This document shows, one piece after another, positions 22,479-35,099 of a stretch of DNA of 64,000 nt. Made by a program: the position numbers and the translations under genes. How positions within the stretch are numbered: the first letter of the stretch is position 1; each line of letters begins with the position of its first letter. Source of the DNA: Anaeramoeba flamelloides (Eukaryota > Metamonada > Anaeramoebidae); NCBI GenBank assembly GCA_027625915.1, contig JANTQA010000063.1:5289501-5353500 (forward strand). The letters run 5' to 3'. Below the pieces are notes generated by a model that worked only from the letters and a program-made list of their open reading frames with translations, was not told the DNA's origin and made no database searches.

Positions 22479-23942
22479 TCAATAAATTAACATATTAATT
22501 GGTTAATTAGTTATCAAATCAATGAATTAATAAATTGAAAAATTATTTTTTTTTTTTTATTTTTATTTTACTGGGATTTGAAATTTTAAATGGAATAAAA
22601 TTTCAACTGAGTATCTTTTTTTCAATTCTGAAATCTGAGTTTATTTACCAGTTCGCCCAATATACACAATAAATAAGTCAAAAAAAAAAAAAAATATAGT
22701 GAGAGTAACAAATTCCAGCCTATTTCTTGAAAAGTTGATTTATTTGTGTACAAAAAAAAAAAGAAAAATATTGAAATGAAGTGAAAATTATTTCCGATTA
22801 ATTATTCAAATACAAGTATTTTTTTTTTTTTTCATTTTTTAAACATTTCCAGAAAATAATTTAAGAATTGATCGGGTTTTAAGTATATCTCAAAAAATGA
22901 TATATTGTGTTATTGGTGAGGTTTGGATATAAAATAATAGCTAGCTGGTTGCATATTAAAACAAAATAATATTAATTATAATTTTTTAAGATAAAAATTG
23001 ATAGAATTCCATTAATTGCTGAAATTTTGAGGTAAAGAGCTATTTGTTAACAAGATATAAAACATTTTTTAACAAATATTTTTTGAAAAATTTTAATTAC
23101 TTCTGTTTAAAAAATGAAATAATCTTGATTTAAGATCAATTCCAATAATTGGATATCAAAATCAAAAATGGGCAAAAAAAAAAGCTTAATTCTATTTATT
23201 TTTTCAAAACAGAATATTAAATCATATTTAAGTTGCATATTATCAACTTTTTTATAAGTACGGATTTTTATCCGAATAAAAGAAAAAAAAACGAAAAGTA
23301 AAAAAAAAAATAGATATGTGTGTTTAAAATAAGAAATGGGGTTAAACAAAAAATTGCTGTTGATTTATTTTTAGGGGTTAGATGAAACCTCATCGAATCT
23401 GTTAAAGAGAGAATAGTAAAAAGACTAAATTTGATACTTCTAATTCAAATGGTGTCTAGATAGATACATTAAGCAGAAGTATTTGAATCGTAATTTGGTT
23501 TTCTAAAAAAAAGAAAAGAAAGAATAAACTGAAAACAAGAGAAAATTGTCAAAATTAAATAATTTAATTTTAATCATGTCCTTTTTCAATTGAGAGAAAT
23601 TATCGAAGAAAACTACTAAAATAAAAAAAAGAATGAAATTACAAAAGTGATTTCTGGGTCAATATGACCAAATATAATACAATGAATGCAATCACAAATC
23701 CAAATATTTGTGAATCTTAAGGCAATATAAATTCAACTTCATTCCAATCATTTGAAAAAATTTTCATCTTGTCTTTTCAATATATATTTTTTTTTCGCTT
23801 AAACTGATTTCGTTAAAGTTTAATTTAGAAAATTATTAATTTTATATTAAAATGCTTCTAATTACTGTTTTTATCAACTCTTAGAATTTACTGTTTCAAA
23901 TTTAGCAAAATGAAAAAAAAAATATTTTTTAAGGGGTAACTA
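22479..23942. other. A/T-rich spacer
   Basis: No gene found. Poly-A and poly-T runs are frequent. The 80-codon minus frame at 23107-23349 is Phe/Ile/Lys-rich and looks like chance. Confidence 0.5.
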
Positions 23943-24417
23943 CAGTGGTGTAAATAACCCTTTCAGACAACCTTTAACCCATTACAAAAATTGAACTTGT
24001 GTTTTTTTTTTCAGACTTGGGTATTTGAAGATAGGAAAACACACCTATATATATTCTTGGCCAGGATTAAAATTGACTTTAGAGGTTAGATCTTTAATTA
24101 ATCAAAATGGCTCAATAATATTAAGTGCTTTTGATTCAAAAATTTCATCATATTTACAAAATTTTTGAGATTAAATGTTTTTTTATAAAAATTCAAAAAA
24201 TGAAATTTTGCTAATTTTTTTGTCAAAAATTACATTTTAATCTTTCCAGTATCTTCATAATCCCATTTTAAAATTTATTCAAGAGTCTAATTTCTTATTT
24301 AGATACTGTTACCCCATTGATTTGATTCTTTTATTTCTAAAGTCAGCCAATATTTTTTACATGAGTTAAATTTTAGTAATGGGTTAAAATAAAAAACTTG
24401 GGTTATTTACACCACTG
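23943..24417. mobile_element. MITE family D, 475 bp
   Basis: TA flanks (23941-23942, 24418-24419) enclose perfect inverted ends CAGTGGTGTAAATAACCC / GGGTTATTTACACCACTG. A second inverted pair, TTTAACCCATTAC / GTAATGGGTTAAAA, lies just inside. The interior has no open frame. CAGT ends and TA target sites indicate a Tc1/mariner-derived element. Confidence 0.9.
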
Positions 24418-25470
24418 TAGATTCATTTTTTTAGTCTATTGTTAATTATGGTTAGAATTGAAAGTAAATTTTATTAACACTACTTAGTTCAAATGGCTCA
24501 TAACAATATATTATAAAAATTATTGCACATAAATTATTATATTTTTAAGAAACTATCTTAATGAAAAAAATTTTATTATAGAGATTATTTTATATTAATT
24601 TTCAAATCTAACGATCGAAAAAAAAACAAAAATTGTATTCCAGAATCTAATAATTCTTATTTATATCTACCCTAAAGTAACTATTTTTTCAATTTTTTAT
24701 ATTTTAAAAATTAACCTAATTATTATCAACATGAAAAACTAAATGGTATCTACTTATTTTAGCACACCTTTTTAAAAATTATGGTTGTTAATAACAATAT
24801 ATTTCTGTTATTCGCCAAAAAAACTCGTAATTCAAAATTTTGAATACAGAAGTAATCTAGTTTTTTTTTTTAAAAAAAATATTATTTAACCAATTCTAGT
24901 AGAAATACCAAAGTTGAACCATTCACTAATTGAAATGTTAACAATTTTTTATAAATTACAATACCCACAAAACAAAAAATAAAAGTAATTATCAGTACTA
25001 ATAAATTATCGGTGCGTTAAAAAAAATTATCGGATGAGCAAAACTAAAAAATACTTAGATAAATATGATGATATTCTATTTGGAATATTGATCGAACAAA
25101 TGGCTAGATATCATCAACAAATTTTATTTGAGTTCTTCTATTTCGAAGAACCTAACTTTAACATAATATCGACCTTTCAATAACTTTTTTTTTGATTGAA
25201 CCATAAAGGGATTATGTAATTCAAAAAATCAGATTAAAACAAAAACGAAAAGAAGGAAAAAATATTTTTCATATTATTTCAAAAAAATCAAAATTATTTC
25301 CAATTTGAATGAAAACGGATTATTGTGATTCTTTGGTACGTTTTACCTTTGTGTAAAATTTGGAATTTTAGTTTAGTATTATTGTTGTTCTTTTCACTGT
25401 TTTGACTGTGAAGAAAATTTTGAATTTTTGTTAATAAATCAAAATAAAATATAAGTTAAATTATTTTATT

Positions 25471-25506
<36 letters not shown>

Positions 25507-25655
25507 CTAAATTTCATAATAAAAGGTTATCTTACATTTGAATAATGAATTTCTTTTGTATCGTTTTGAATTTTTTCGTCTCACAATGAAAAGTTTGCAA
25601 ATAAATCATTTTTTCTCTTTTTTATTTTTTCAACAGTGTTTTGTTAAAATGAAAA
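24418..25655. other. A/T-rich spacer with (TA)n
   Basis: Only A/T-rich sequence and a (TA)n tract at about 25478-25502 were seen. Confidence 0.5.
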
Positions 25656-25767
25656 ATGAAAATGAAAAATTGGAAAGAAGTAACAGATGAATTAATGAAA
25701 AAATTTGTTTCAAATATGAAAAAGAGATTAGATTTAGTTATTCAAATGGAAGGAGAATCGATAAATG
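25656..25767 (+). CDS. Exon-like open frame, family unknown
   Basis: Reads MKMKNWKEVTDELMKKFVSN, then MKKRLDLVIQMEGESIN, before entering poly-T. It looks like a charged amphipathic helix and its codons differ from the spacer. A weak GGTTTT donor follows. It could be the first exon of the candidate gene at 26568-27061 or a fragment. Confidence 0.25.
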
Positions 25768-26049
25768 GTTTTTTTTTTACTTTTTTAAATTTTCTATTTT
25801 TTATGTAATGCTTATTTCAATATAAATGTTCAAATTGTTTTTAACAGTTTTTTTTTATTTTTTTTTTTCTTTTATTTTTAGACAAAAAATAAATATCTCT
25901 TGATTATAGTATTGAATATTAAAATCTAAATTTTTATATAATAATAGAAGACTTCAATTATGAAAAATATTTTTATTTAAAATTTGATTTTTAATGGGCC
26001 AATTATTATGAAAGATATTTATATATTCAATTTTTTGGCTACTGGTCAA

Positions 26050-26315
26050 AATTTCAAGACAAATTTAAAATACTTTTCAATTTTATATTCTGAATATTTA
26101 TGATTTTTCTTCAGAATTTATCTTGAAATATAGGCTTTTTTGAAATATTGTTGAATTTTTACTAAAACGAGGATCACTTTAATTGATCTGATCAACACTT
26201 AGTAATATAATTTTTAGAGATATTTGAACCCTGGATCTCTAATATTTTTTTCTTTTAATAACATGATGTTTTAATTTTAGATTTCTTATTTGTAAAAGCT
26301 AATCCCTAAACTGAA
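26050..26315 (+). repeat. Dispersed repeat G, copy 2
   Basis: Same orientation and word order as 10144-10430, including TTGATCTGATCAACA and TTTTAATTTTAGA. It separates the exon-like frames at 25656 and 26568. Confidence 0.55.
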
Positions 26316-26567
26316 AAAGTGCGATAACACCAAACTGAATTTGGTGATTTTTGTAAAGTCGTTGTAATAAGCCAGATTCTCTCTTCTCAAGATAATTTAA
26401 TGAAATGCCTTTGAGAAATTCAGGTTAGTTTTGATATATGGAAACCTATTATTTTCAAGAAATGATTTAATCATTTCAAAAAAAAATTGTCATATAAATT
26501 TTAATTGTAAAATCGTAATGAAAATGAAAATTTTTCAATTATTTTTTTACTTATTGTTTACTGAACA

Positions 26568-27061
26568 ATGAAGATTTATGAAATTTATATTAATCAAACC
26601 AAACGAAAACCTATCCTTAAAAACTTGAGGCCAATTTCACATGAATGGAAAAAGCATATCATCAAAAAATCGTAAGAAATTAAATTTTACTAAAGTTTAC
26701 GATTAAAATCTCAATTTAGGACAGGCATAAATTTTATTTTTCATTGGGGTTGTTTTGGATTCTAGTTTGATTTAAATCATCAATCTAAGATTTGGACTTA
26801 GGTGTTTGTTTTAAAATGAACAAAAGAATAAAGAAAAATAATTATGAAAATATCAAATTTTACTACAATTTTACAATTAAATCAGATTTTTCTATTTTGT
26901 TCTTTTTGACACTTTTTTTTTGGAATGATAAAATACAAATTCCTCTGGATATTGAAGAAAATGTGGTAATAAAGTTTCACTTACTTTCCTGATTTTCTTT
27001 GACAAAGGAGACATGCAAGAAATGGATTGAAATTTATGTTTTCTCTTTATTTGATTGGTAA
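26568..27061 (+). CDS. Candidate four-exon gene of unknown function
   Basis: Four segments join in phase: 26568-26671 (MKIYEIYINQTKRKPIL..., GTAAGA donor), 26720-26748, 26790-26965 (ending IQIPLDIEENV at a GTAATA donor) and 27008-27061 (ETCKKWIEIYVFSLFDW, TAA). The sum is 120 residues. Three introns of 41-48 bp are much shorter than the 150-195 bp introns seen elsewhere here, which counts against the model. A hydrophobic stretch (SILFFLTLFFW) could be a membrane helix or unspliced poly-T intron. No family is recognised. It ends about 290 bp upstream of RPA2. Confidence 0.28.
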
Positions 27062-27354
27062 TTTTTAAGACTTAACTGTGGTGAACTTTGAATTTTCAAT
27101 GGATTGAAAGGAAGAAGAAACATTGAAGAGCAAAAATCAGTTGAAATTTTCACACATTAAAATTTGAAATCCCATCAAATACAGAATTTTATGTTGTCAA
27201 AAAGATTGTATTACAAAATGTAAACCACTTATTTGTTTTCACTTCTCTCACTTTATAAAATTCCAGTGCTGGAATCAAAAAATAAAATCATTTTTTTCTT
27301 GTTAGAATAGAGGATTCTAATCTAAAATTAAAATCGCTAACATAAAAACAAGAC

Positions 27355-30300
27355 ATGACCACAAAAATAGATGAAAATCCATTTAAAACATTAGTTCATG
27401 CACACGTTAGTTCTTTTAATGAAGCGATGTCAAGAGTTAATGATGTGGTTATCGATTTAATACCAGAAGAGTACCAAATTGGGGAGAATGCGCCTGTTCG
27501 TTTCTGGATCAGATCTCTTGATATTGAAAAGCCACGAGTTGTAAACAATTTAATTGGTGACGAGCCACTTTACCCATCCGAATGTAGAGAACGTAATTTG
27601 TCGTACACTGGCAAAATCGTTGGTGAAATTGTGTATCAAATTGGAAATGGCTTTACAAAAGGTAAGAATTTTAAATTAAACACAAACCACCAAACAACAA
27701 AGCAACCAATTGCAAAAAAAGAAATACAAATCAAAAAGAAATTCCATCACTTTTACTTTAAAAATTTTTCTTCTTCAAAAATTACGAATACAATCTTTTT
27801 CAAAAAAAAAAAAAAAAAAAAAACCAAAACATTATCCACAACAATCGTAAATCTTCAAAACGAAAAAACAAATTTGTTTAACAACTTTGTCAAAAAGAAT
27901 TCCAACAAACTGATTTTTGAACATTTTCGAATTACTAATTGACATCATTTTCAAAATTGATAAAAATCATCTTTGTTTTTTTTCATACGTACTGTGACAA
28001 AAATAAAAAGACAAAAGAAAACCTTTTAAAAGCTTAACCAAATTTATACCTTAAAGAAGCTATTCATTACAAAAATCACAGGTTTAAATAATTTCAAAGG
28101 AATGATCGAAAAATACTTTCAAGTTACTGTGATTTCTGTGATTTATGTGATTTATGTGATTTCTTTACTTTTTTAAATTCAATTTTTGAATCTGCTTCCT
28201 CAAAAAAATAAATTTCTACAGTTATGAGCAACGTTTTTGAATCAGAACTTTCTTTTAAATCACGCCTAACAATCAAAATCAGTACTGGCATTGGATTTAA
28301 AAGAAGGATCTAATCAAAAAATCTTGCTCTTAAATGTATTATAAAGTAATAAAAATTTGAAATTCTTGATTACGAAAAAGACATTTTCAAAAAAGTGAGG
28401 ATCAAAAGCTTTCAAATAGTATAACCCAAACTACTTAAAAGAGTGAACCAAAAGGTTTGAACAACACTTTTAAAAAACTTTTCGAAATCACCTTTTTTAA
28501 AAATTTTATACCTCACTTTTTTAAAATAACTGTCTCAGAGAAATTCAAATTCCTTTTTCAGAAAATCAAATATTAATATTTAAAATCAATTCCGAGGTAT
28601 TCTAAAAAGTTTATGGCAGGGTAACATTTGAAAAACAAATCGTTGAAGTTTGGAATGGGCTAAATAATTCAATTAATGAAAAAAAAAAAAAAAAAAAAAA
28701 GTTTCATTTGAACGATTACGAATCAAATAAAAGTGATTAATTGAAGGCTCGTACAAAAAAAGGGAATTTCAAAAAAAAAAAATAAATTGGGATATCATTT
28801 AAACTTTCTCGTTAATGAAAACGAAAGTTGCACTTCTAAACAACTTTATTAATTCAAAATTATTTCTTTAAAGGATTGAAATCTAATTTATTTTCAAACA
28901 ATTTCTTTTGTTTGAGATTTAAAATGAATTTAATAAAAGAAATGGAGAAAAATTTTTAAATTTCTTGTGGATTTTGAAAAAAGTAAAAAATTGAAGGCAA
29001 AAAACACATTCAAAATCAAATTAAAAATGTTTCCATTACTAAAAGTTTATAATAATTCAAAATTTGATTAAAAGTAAACAAGTCATACAATCGTTGAAAA
29101 ACTTATTTGGAAGTGATTTCAGGAATTAATTAAAAACTTTTTTGTGTTACTGTTTTTAAAACAGAATACTTTTTAAAACTTTGATATCACATTTTTTTTA
29201 AATATAAAACAATTTATACCAAAAAGATATGATGTGAAAATTTCCAAATAAAGGAAAAAGTCAACAGAATTCGAAATAGAAGCACCTAAATTTTGATACA
29301 AACTGAAATTAACTAATTTGTCTTTTACATTCAAAGATATAAAATTTTAAAAAAATTTGTTTAGTCATAGTTAGTAAAGTAGTTGATCAAACAGGAAATT
29401 CCCAAATCAGATATTGATAGGTATGAAAATTGTTCGTGTTTATTTTCTGGTAATAAAAGTCCAAAAAAAAATATTTGAAATAGTTAGTTATGTATCACTT
29501 TTATTTATGAATTTGTCAAATATTGATAAATAGAAATTAGTAAAAAAAATCAATCATACTATTGGGAAATTGAGATCCAACTATGGGATGAATTAGTTTT
29601 AAAATTGTTTGTTAAATTTAGGAAATTAAGATTCAACTAGAGTTGGAAAGTTTAATTGGTTTTTGATTTGCATTTGTTTTCTCAAAACAAAAAAAAAAAA
29701 ATCCTACAATTGTGTTTGCACTTACTTTTTTAAAACTCTAATCTTTTCAAAAAGTTGTTTTTATTTTCAAAAAATTTTTTATTTTGAAAAAGTTCAATCA
29801 ACATTTTAAAACTAAAAACTTGAAATAAATTTTTTTTTTTAAAAGTTCTCTCATTTTTAAAAAATGAAATTATTAAAATATTTTTTTTTTTTTTATATTA
29901 ATATCACTTCTTTCAAACATCTTTAATTTATTTGGTAAACAAAATATTAAAAAAAACAAAAATTATTATATTTTATTCAAAAAACCTTGATTTAATTAAA
30001 ATTAGTTTTTCAATATGATTTTGGTAGAATACCAATTATGGTGCAATCGACATTATGTAATTTACACGGAATGACTAAAAAGCAATTAATTGAGCATAAG
30101 GAAGAAGAAACGGAAGCCGGGGGATATTTTATAATTGGGGGTATTGAAAGGCTGATTCGATTGATTTTCCAGCAAAGGAGAAACCATCCTTTAGCCATTA
30201 TCCGGCCAGTTTTTGAAGGGAAGGGTCCCGGCTATACCAAATATGCAACCATGATTAGATGTACGCATAAGGACGAAAGTTCTGTCAGAATATCATTGCA

Positions 30301-33178
30301 TTATATCAAAACAGGGGATGTGGATTGTAGAATTTCATTACAAAAAAGGCAATTTTTCGTTCCAATAATTATTCTCTTAAAGAGTCTTGCCGAAGTAAGT
30401 GACAAAGAAATCTTTGACAGATTATGTGAACCATTTATGAAGACAAATGACAAAAAAAGCAAGCACAAGCTCAAGAAAGGCATTGATTCGTTTATCACTG
30501 AAAGGATTGAAATGATGCTTCACACAAAGCACAAGTATGATTTATCAACAAGGTCAGAATATTTGGCATTTTTAGGGTCCAGATTTCGAGTTAGGATGAG
30601 ATTGAATAAAACAATTACTGACGAACAAGCAGGAAGGGAGTTTATTAGGAGGTATATTTTGGTTCATTTAGATACTGATCATTCCAAATTCAATTTAATG
30701 ATCCATATGCTACACAAATTGTATGCCCTAATTCTGGGAGAGATTTCACCCGATAACCCTGATACGCCCTCCTTCCAGGAAGTCTTATTACCCGGTGATT
30801 TATATTTAATGTATTTGCGGTACCAATTACAGAATTGGTTAAATTATCAAAGTGTTGTTATGAAAAAGCTTTTAGAAAATTCGGGAGATCCAGATAATGT
30901 AAAATTATTATATGAAGACAAATTTTTTCAAGAGGCGCTAAAAAAAAATAAATTTTCCATAACCCAAAGATTCCAATACTTTTTAGCCACCGGGAATGTT
31001 GTGCATGACGGTTCCCTGGGGTTACCACAGACAACTGGGTTTAGTATTGTGGCTGAGAAATTAAATATTTTTCGGTATTTGTCTCATTTTCGAGCCATAC
31101 ATAAGGGCGCCTATTTTGTTAATATGAAAACCACCGAAATTCGAAAATTGCTACCGGAATATTGGGGGTTTGTATGCCCCATCCACACGCCCGATGGTAC
31201 GCCGTGCGGGTTGTTGAATCATTTTGCACAAACATGCCAAATCGTTACAAATTTGAAATATGAAGACAAAATGCTGATAACAACCTTAAGAAAATTAATT
31301 TCCGAAATTGAAGGCGTGATCCCCATTGATCCATATTTAATTAAGGACAAGGAAGTGCTGCCAATTTTTTTAAATGGGTGTCTAATTAATAGATGTTATC
31401 AAAACCAATTAGAATCGATCAGTGCCCAGCTGCGGTGGCTCAAGATTAATAGCAAATTGGGCGTGCCAAACAATTTGGAAATCGTTTCCATTCCTAGAAC
31501 CCTTGGTGACATCTTCCCTGGCTTATTTTTGTTTACCAATCATTCGCGGATGATCAGGCCCGTATTGAACTTAAGGTTCAATAAAGTTGAATTCATTGGC
31601 ACCATGGAGCAAATGTATCTGTCAGTCGCTGCCAAAAGAAAGGAAATCGTGGAAAAGCAAACGACACATTTGGAGTTGGAACAACAGAACATTCTCTCGT
31701 TAATTGCCAGCTTAACACCATTTTCAGATTTTAACCAATCGCCCAGAAACATGTACCAATGCCAAATGGGTAAGCAAACAATGGGCACGCCAAGCCTCAC
31801 ATGGCCAACGAGATCGGATAACAAAATGTATCGCTTGATATCACCACAATTGCCCCTCGTCAGGAACAAAAATTATTTAAAGTTCGGCATGCAAAATTTC
31901 CCACAGGGAACCAACGCAATGATCGCGGTAATTAGTTACACGGGATATGATATGGAAGATGCAATGATCATCAACAGGGCCTCTTGGCAGCGTGGCTTCG
32001 CACACGGTTGTATTTATAAGGAAATGGTAATAGATCTCGGTGAGAAAAGTGGCGGCAAAAGGCCCAAGACATTTAAGCAATGCCAATTTGTGTTCCAAAA
32101 CTATTTGCCCTCAGAGCCAGAAGAAAAAATTAACCAAAGGCTCGGTCTTGATGGCCTGCCAGAGATTGGTGATTTTATTAAGCACGGCGACCCCTTGTAT
32201 TCTCGCTATTCCTTGAAGGAAAATAGGGTCATAGTCGAGCGCCATAAGGGCGAAGATTGCTATATTGATCAAATCAGAATACTTTCCTTAGACTACGAAG
32301 ACAAATATGTCGAATTGATGGCAAACACGATCGGTTCGCTGCAATGTACGAAGGTTTCAATGAAAATTAGGATCGTGAGAAACCCAGTCGTTGGTGATAA
32401 ATTTTCCAGTAGACATGGTCAAAAGGGTGTCCTGTCGCAGCTGTGGCCAGAGGAGAATATGCCATTCACGCAAGATGGGCTAAGACCAGATGTCATAATT
32501 AACCCCCATGCATTCCCCTCAAGAATGACCATTGGTATGCTGATCGAAGCAATGGCTGGTAAAGTCGCCTCGATGGACGGCAAAGTGCAAGACGGCACCA
32601 CTTTCCAATTTAGCGAAAAGGATCGCGCAATCGATTTCTTCGGGAAAAAGCTAAGAAAAGCCGGGTACAATTATTATGGCTCCGAGACCCTGTATTCGGG
32701 AATATCCGGAGAGCCCCTCCATTCAGATATCTTCTTTGGGATGGTCTACTACCAAAGGTTAAGGCATATGGTCGGCGATAAATACCAAGTACGTTCAACG
32801 GGTAAAATCAATAACTTGACACATCAGCCAGTAAAGGGAAGAAAAGTAGGCGGCGGAATTCGTTTTGGGGAAATGGAAAGAGATTCCTTATTGGCACATG
32901 GCGCCAGTTTCTTTTTACAGGACAGGTTACTGAATTCTTCAGATGTGCATCTGTCCTATGCCTGTAAAAAGTGCTCAACAATCCTGTCAGTAATTCCTTC
33001 TGTGAAGCCCTCAATGTCAGGTAATAATTATGAAAATCTCGCCAAATGTTCCATTTGTGGTGAGAAAAAAAATGTTATCAAAATACAAATCCCATATGTT
33101 TTTAGATATCTCGTGACAGAATTAATGGCAATGAATATCAAATTGTCTTTATTATTTGATGATTTTAAAAAAAACTAA
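27355..33178 (+). CDS. RPA2: DNA-directed RNA polymerase I second-largest subunit (RPA2 / POLR1B)
   Basis: Makes the catalytic cleft of RNA polymerase I with RPA1 and transcribes pre-rRNA in the nucleolus. Exon 1 is 27355-27661 and exon 2 is 30006-33178; they join in phase 1 (G|TT) to give 1159 residues, close to human (1135) and yeast (1203). The join reads ...GFTK-V-FQYDFGRIPIMVQS, matching the family at this point. Diagnostic features: LYPSECRERNLSYTGK near residue 80; EETEAGGYFIIGGIERLIR and RRNHPLAIIRP, typical of Pol I rather than Pol II or III; HTPDGTPCGLLNHFAQ; YTGYDMEDAMIINRAS; GDKFSSRHGQKG; the clamp-anchor GGIRFGEMERDSLLAHG; and a C-terminal zinc ribbon CKKC...CSIC. Exon 2 has visibly higher G+C than other genes here. 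The intron is 2344 bp. Confidence 0.95.
27662..30005 (+). other. 2.34 kb intron of RPA2
   Basis: Donor GTAAGA at 27662 and acceptor AAAATTAG ending at 30005, phase 1. It contains a CAG/CTG-ended MITE (28372-28532), a poly-A run at 28679-28700, and several TGTGATTT units near 28130-28165. No protein-coding sequence was recognised on either strand. Confidence 0.85.
28372..28532. mobile_element. MITE family J, degenerate copy in the RPA2 intron
   Basis: Inverted AAAAAAGTGAGG (left) and CCTCACTTTTTTAAAA (right) correspond to the ends of the intact copy at 54421-54602. Between them AAAAGAGTGAACCAAAAG recalls the fragment at 8177-8225. The left end is eroded. Confidence 0.65.
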
Positions 33179-34719
33179 TTTTTGTTTGGCATTTCATTCC
33201 AAATTTGTTTTTTTTTTTTTTTTTTATAAAGACATCATTGTTTTTTGAAAAAAAAAAAAAATTAAATTAAAAGAAAAAAAATTGTTTATAAATTTAAGCA
33301 GATATTTTCATATAGGTAATATTGATTAATATATAAATAATAGTTTTTCTAGAAAAATATGTTCTGAATTTTATTTTTTTGAAATTATTGACTTTTAGAT
33401 TTTTAGTTTTTATATTTTTTTTTTTTTTGATGATTTTTTTATAATTAACCCAATTTGTCTTTTTCTTTTTTCTTTTTTATTCACTATTTAAATAATTTTA
33501 TTTATTATCTTTTTCTTTCTGTTTTTTTTTTTTTATTAATTAAAGACAAATAATAAAACAAAAAAATTATTCAATATTTTAATTTTTGTTTTTGTTTTTC
33601 TATTTCTTGATCATTTTTGAATGTACAATTTGAAAATAAAATAATCATCTTTTATACGATAGAAATTATTTTTTATGTAAAGCTAATATTCGTAAAAAAA
33701 AAATCACTTTAATTATTTGAAATGTAATTTAAATTTATGGTTTCATTTAGAAACACATAAATTGGGTTATTTCGAAGCAAAGATAAAAAAGTTGAAGAAA
33801 ATTGTAAACAAAAAATTTTAATAAAAATTGGTTGAAAAAAGTGCTTAATGGTTGTTGGTGTTTTGATTTTAATGAGTGGTGGAAAATACGTTTACTCCTT
33901 AAAGGAAAAATAAATAAAATAGATTGATAAGCTGAAAATCGAAAAAAAAAATACAGAGTACGAATTATATTTCATTTGGTAAAAAATCACAGTTTTTAAA
34001 GTATTAATTTATCGAAATAATAACATTTTTGAGACAGTACTAAATAACTTTGATTGGAAAAAATCTATCAATATTTACGTATATAAAATTGTGTTTGGAT
34101 AAAGAATTAAATTTTAATTTTATAATAAAATTATATATGATTAATATATGAAAAAAAAAATAAATTTGGTTAATTGATTATTTATATTTTGAGATTATTT
34201 TTTTGAAATGTGTTTAATAAAGTATAAATTAGTGTAAAAAAAAAATAATATATAAACTTTAGAGTAGTTAGAAAGGTTATTTGGGTTAGGAAAGTGGTTC
34301 AATACATGTTGCTTTTATACCATTGATATCCAGTGATTAAGGAGATTGATTTAATTGAAAATAATTAATAATTTTTAAATTATAACTGAACCGTTTCTTA
34401 ATTTTGTGTTGGTAATGAAAATTCAAAACCACAATGGAGCCGTTGTTGATAAAAGTTGTTTTTTTTAAGGTCAAGAATATTTAAAAAATATTAGTTATAA
34501 TAACAATAACAACAAACAGCCGTGTCTGGGTTTTTTTTAATTTAAGAAATAAACAGAAATTTTAATAAATTTTTTGTTTATTTCTTAAATTAAAAAAAAC
34601 CTAACGAAAATAAATATTTAAAATGGGTAAGCTCAACTTCCATTTTAAAATTCATTAATTTCACAAATTATCTAAATAGATATTCATATTTTTATGATAA
34701 AAATAAATTAAAAACAAAA
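33179..34719. other. A/T-rich spacer with a perfect hairpin
   Basis: No gene. At 34528-34601 GGTTTTTTTTAATTTAAGAA and its exact complement flank AATAAACAGAAATTTTAATAAA-type sequence, followed by CCTAACGAAAAT. The same hairpin design and tail recur at 45251-45340, so this is a dispersed foldback element. Confidence 0.6.
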
Positions 34720-34799
34720 TTCTGCAACTTATGTAAAAATTATTCTAATAGTGAATAATAGAAGATATCGATCATTTTCTATGGGACTGTCCATTCTAA
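34720..34799 (+). pseudogene. Relic of a LINE reverse-transcriptase C-terminal zinc-binding region
   Basis: One frame gives FCNLCKNYSNSE and, after a frame change, another gives EDIDHFLWDCPF. Together they show the C-x2-C...E-D-x-x-H-x-x-W-x-C pattern of the zinc-binding tail found after the reverse transcriptase of many non-LTR elements. There are stops between the pieces and no reverse transcriptase core nearby. A similar relic lies at 57573-57770 on the other strand. Confidence 0.4.
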
Positions 34800-35099
34800 G
34801 GAAAAAATCGAAAATTTTGGATTAAGGGATTAATTCAAATGAACAAAAATAATAAGCAATTAAAGAATAATATTCTTTATATTATTTAAAATAAAGACTC
34901 ATTATTTATTTTATCATTGGTCAATGATAAAGAAAATTATGATACTTTATTAATATTTCTAAACAAAAATTTAGAAATTAGGACTGTAAGAGGAAACTAG
35001 TTTCCCCTTCAAAATAAAAAAAAAATTATTGGATATTAGATAATATTTGTTAAGGGTTAAATTGGAGGAGATTCAACAAGGATTGACAACACACTATAA

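Noticed and set aside
30038-33178. RPA2 beginning at the internal ATG 30038
   Set aside because: The frame is open upstream to an acceptor at 30005 and joins in phase to the conserved N-terminal exon at 27355-27661.
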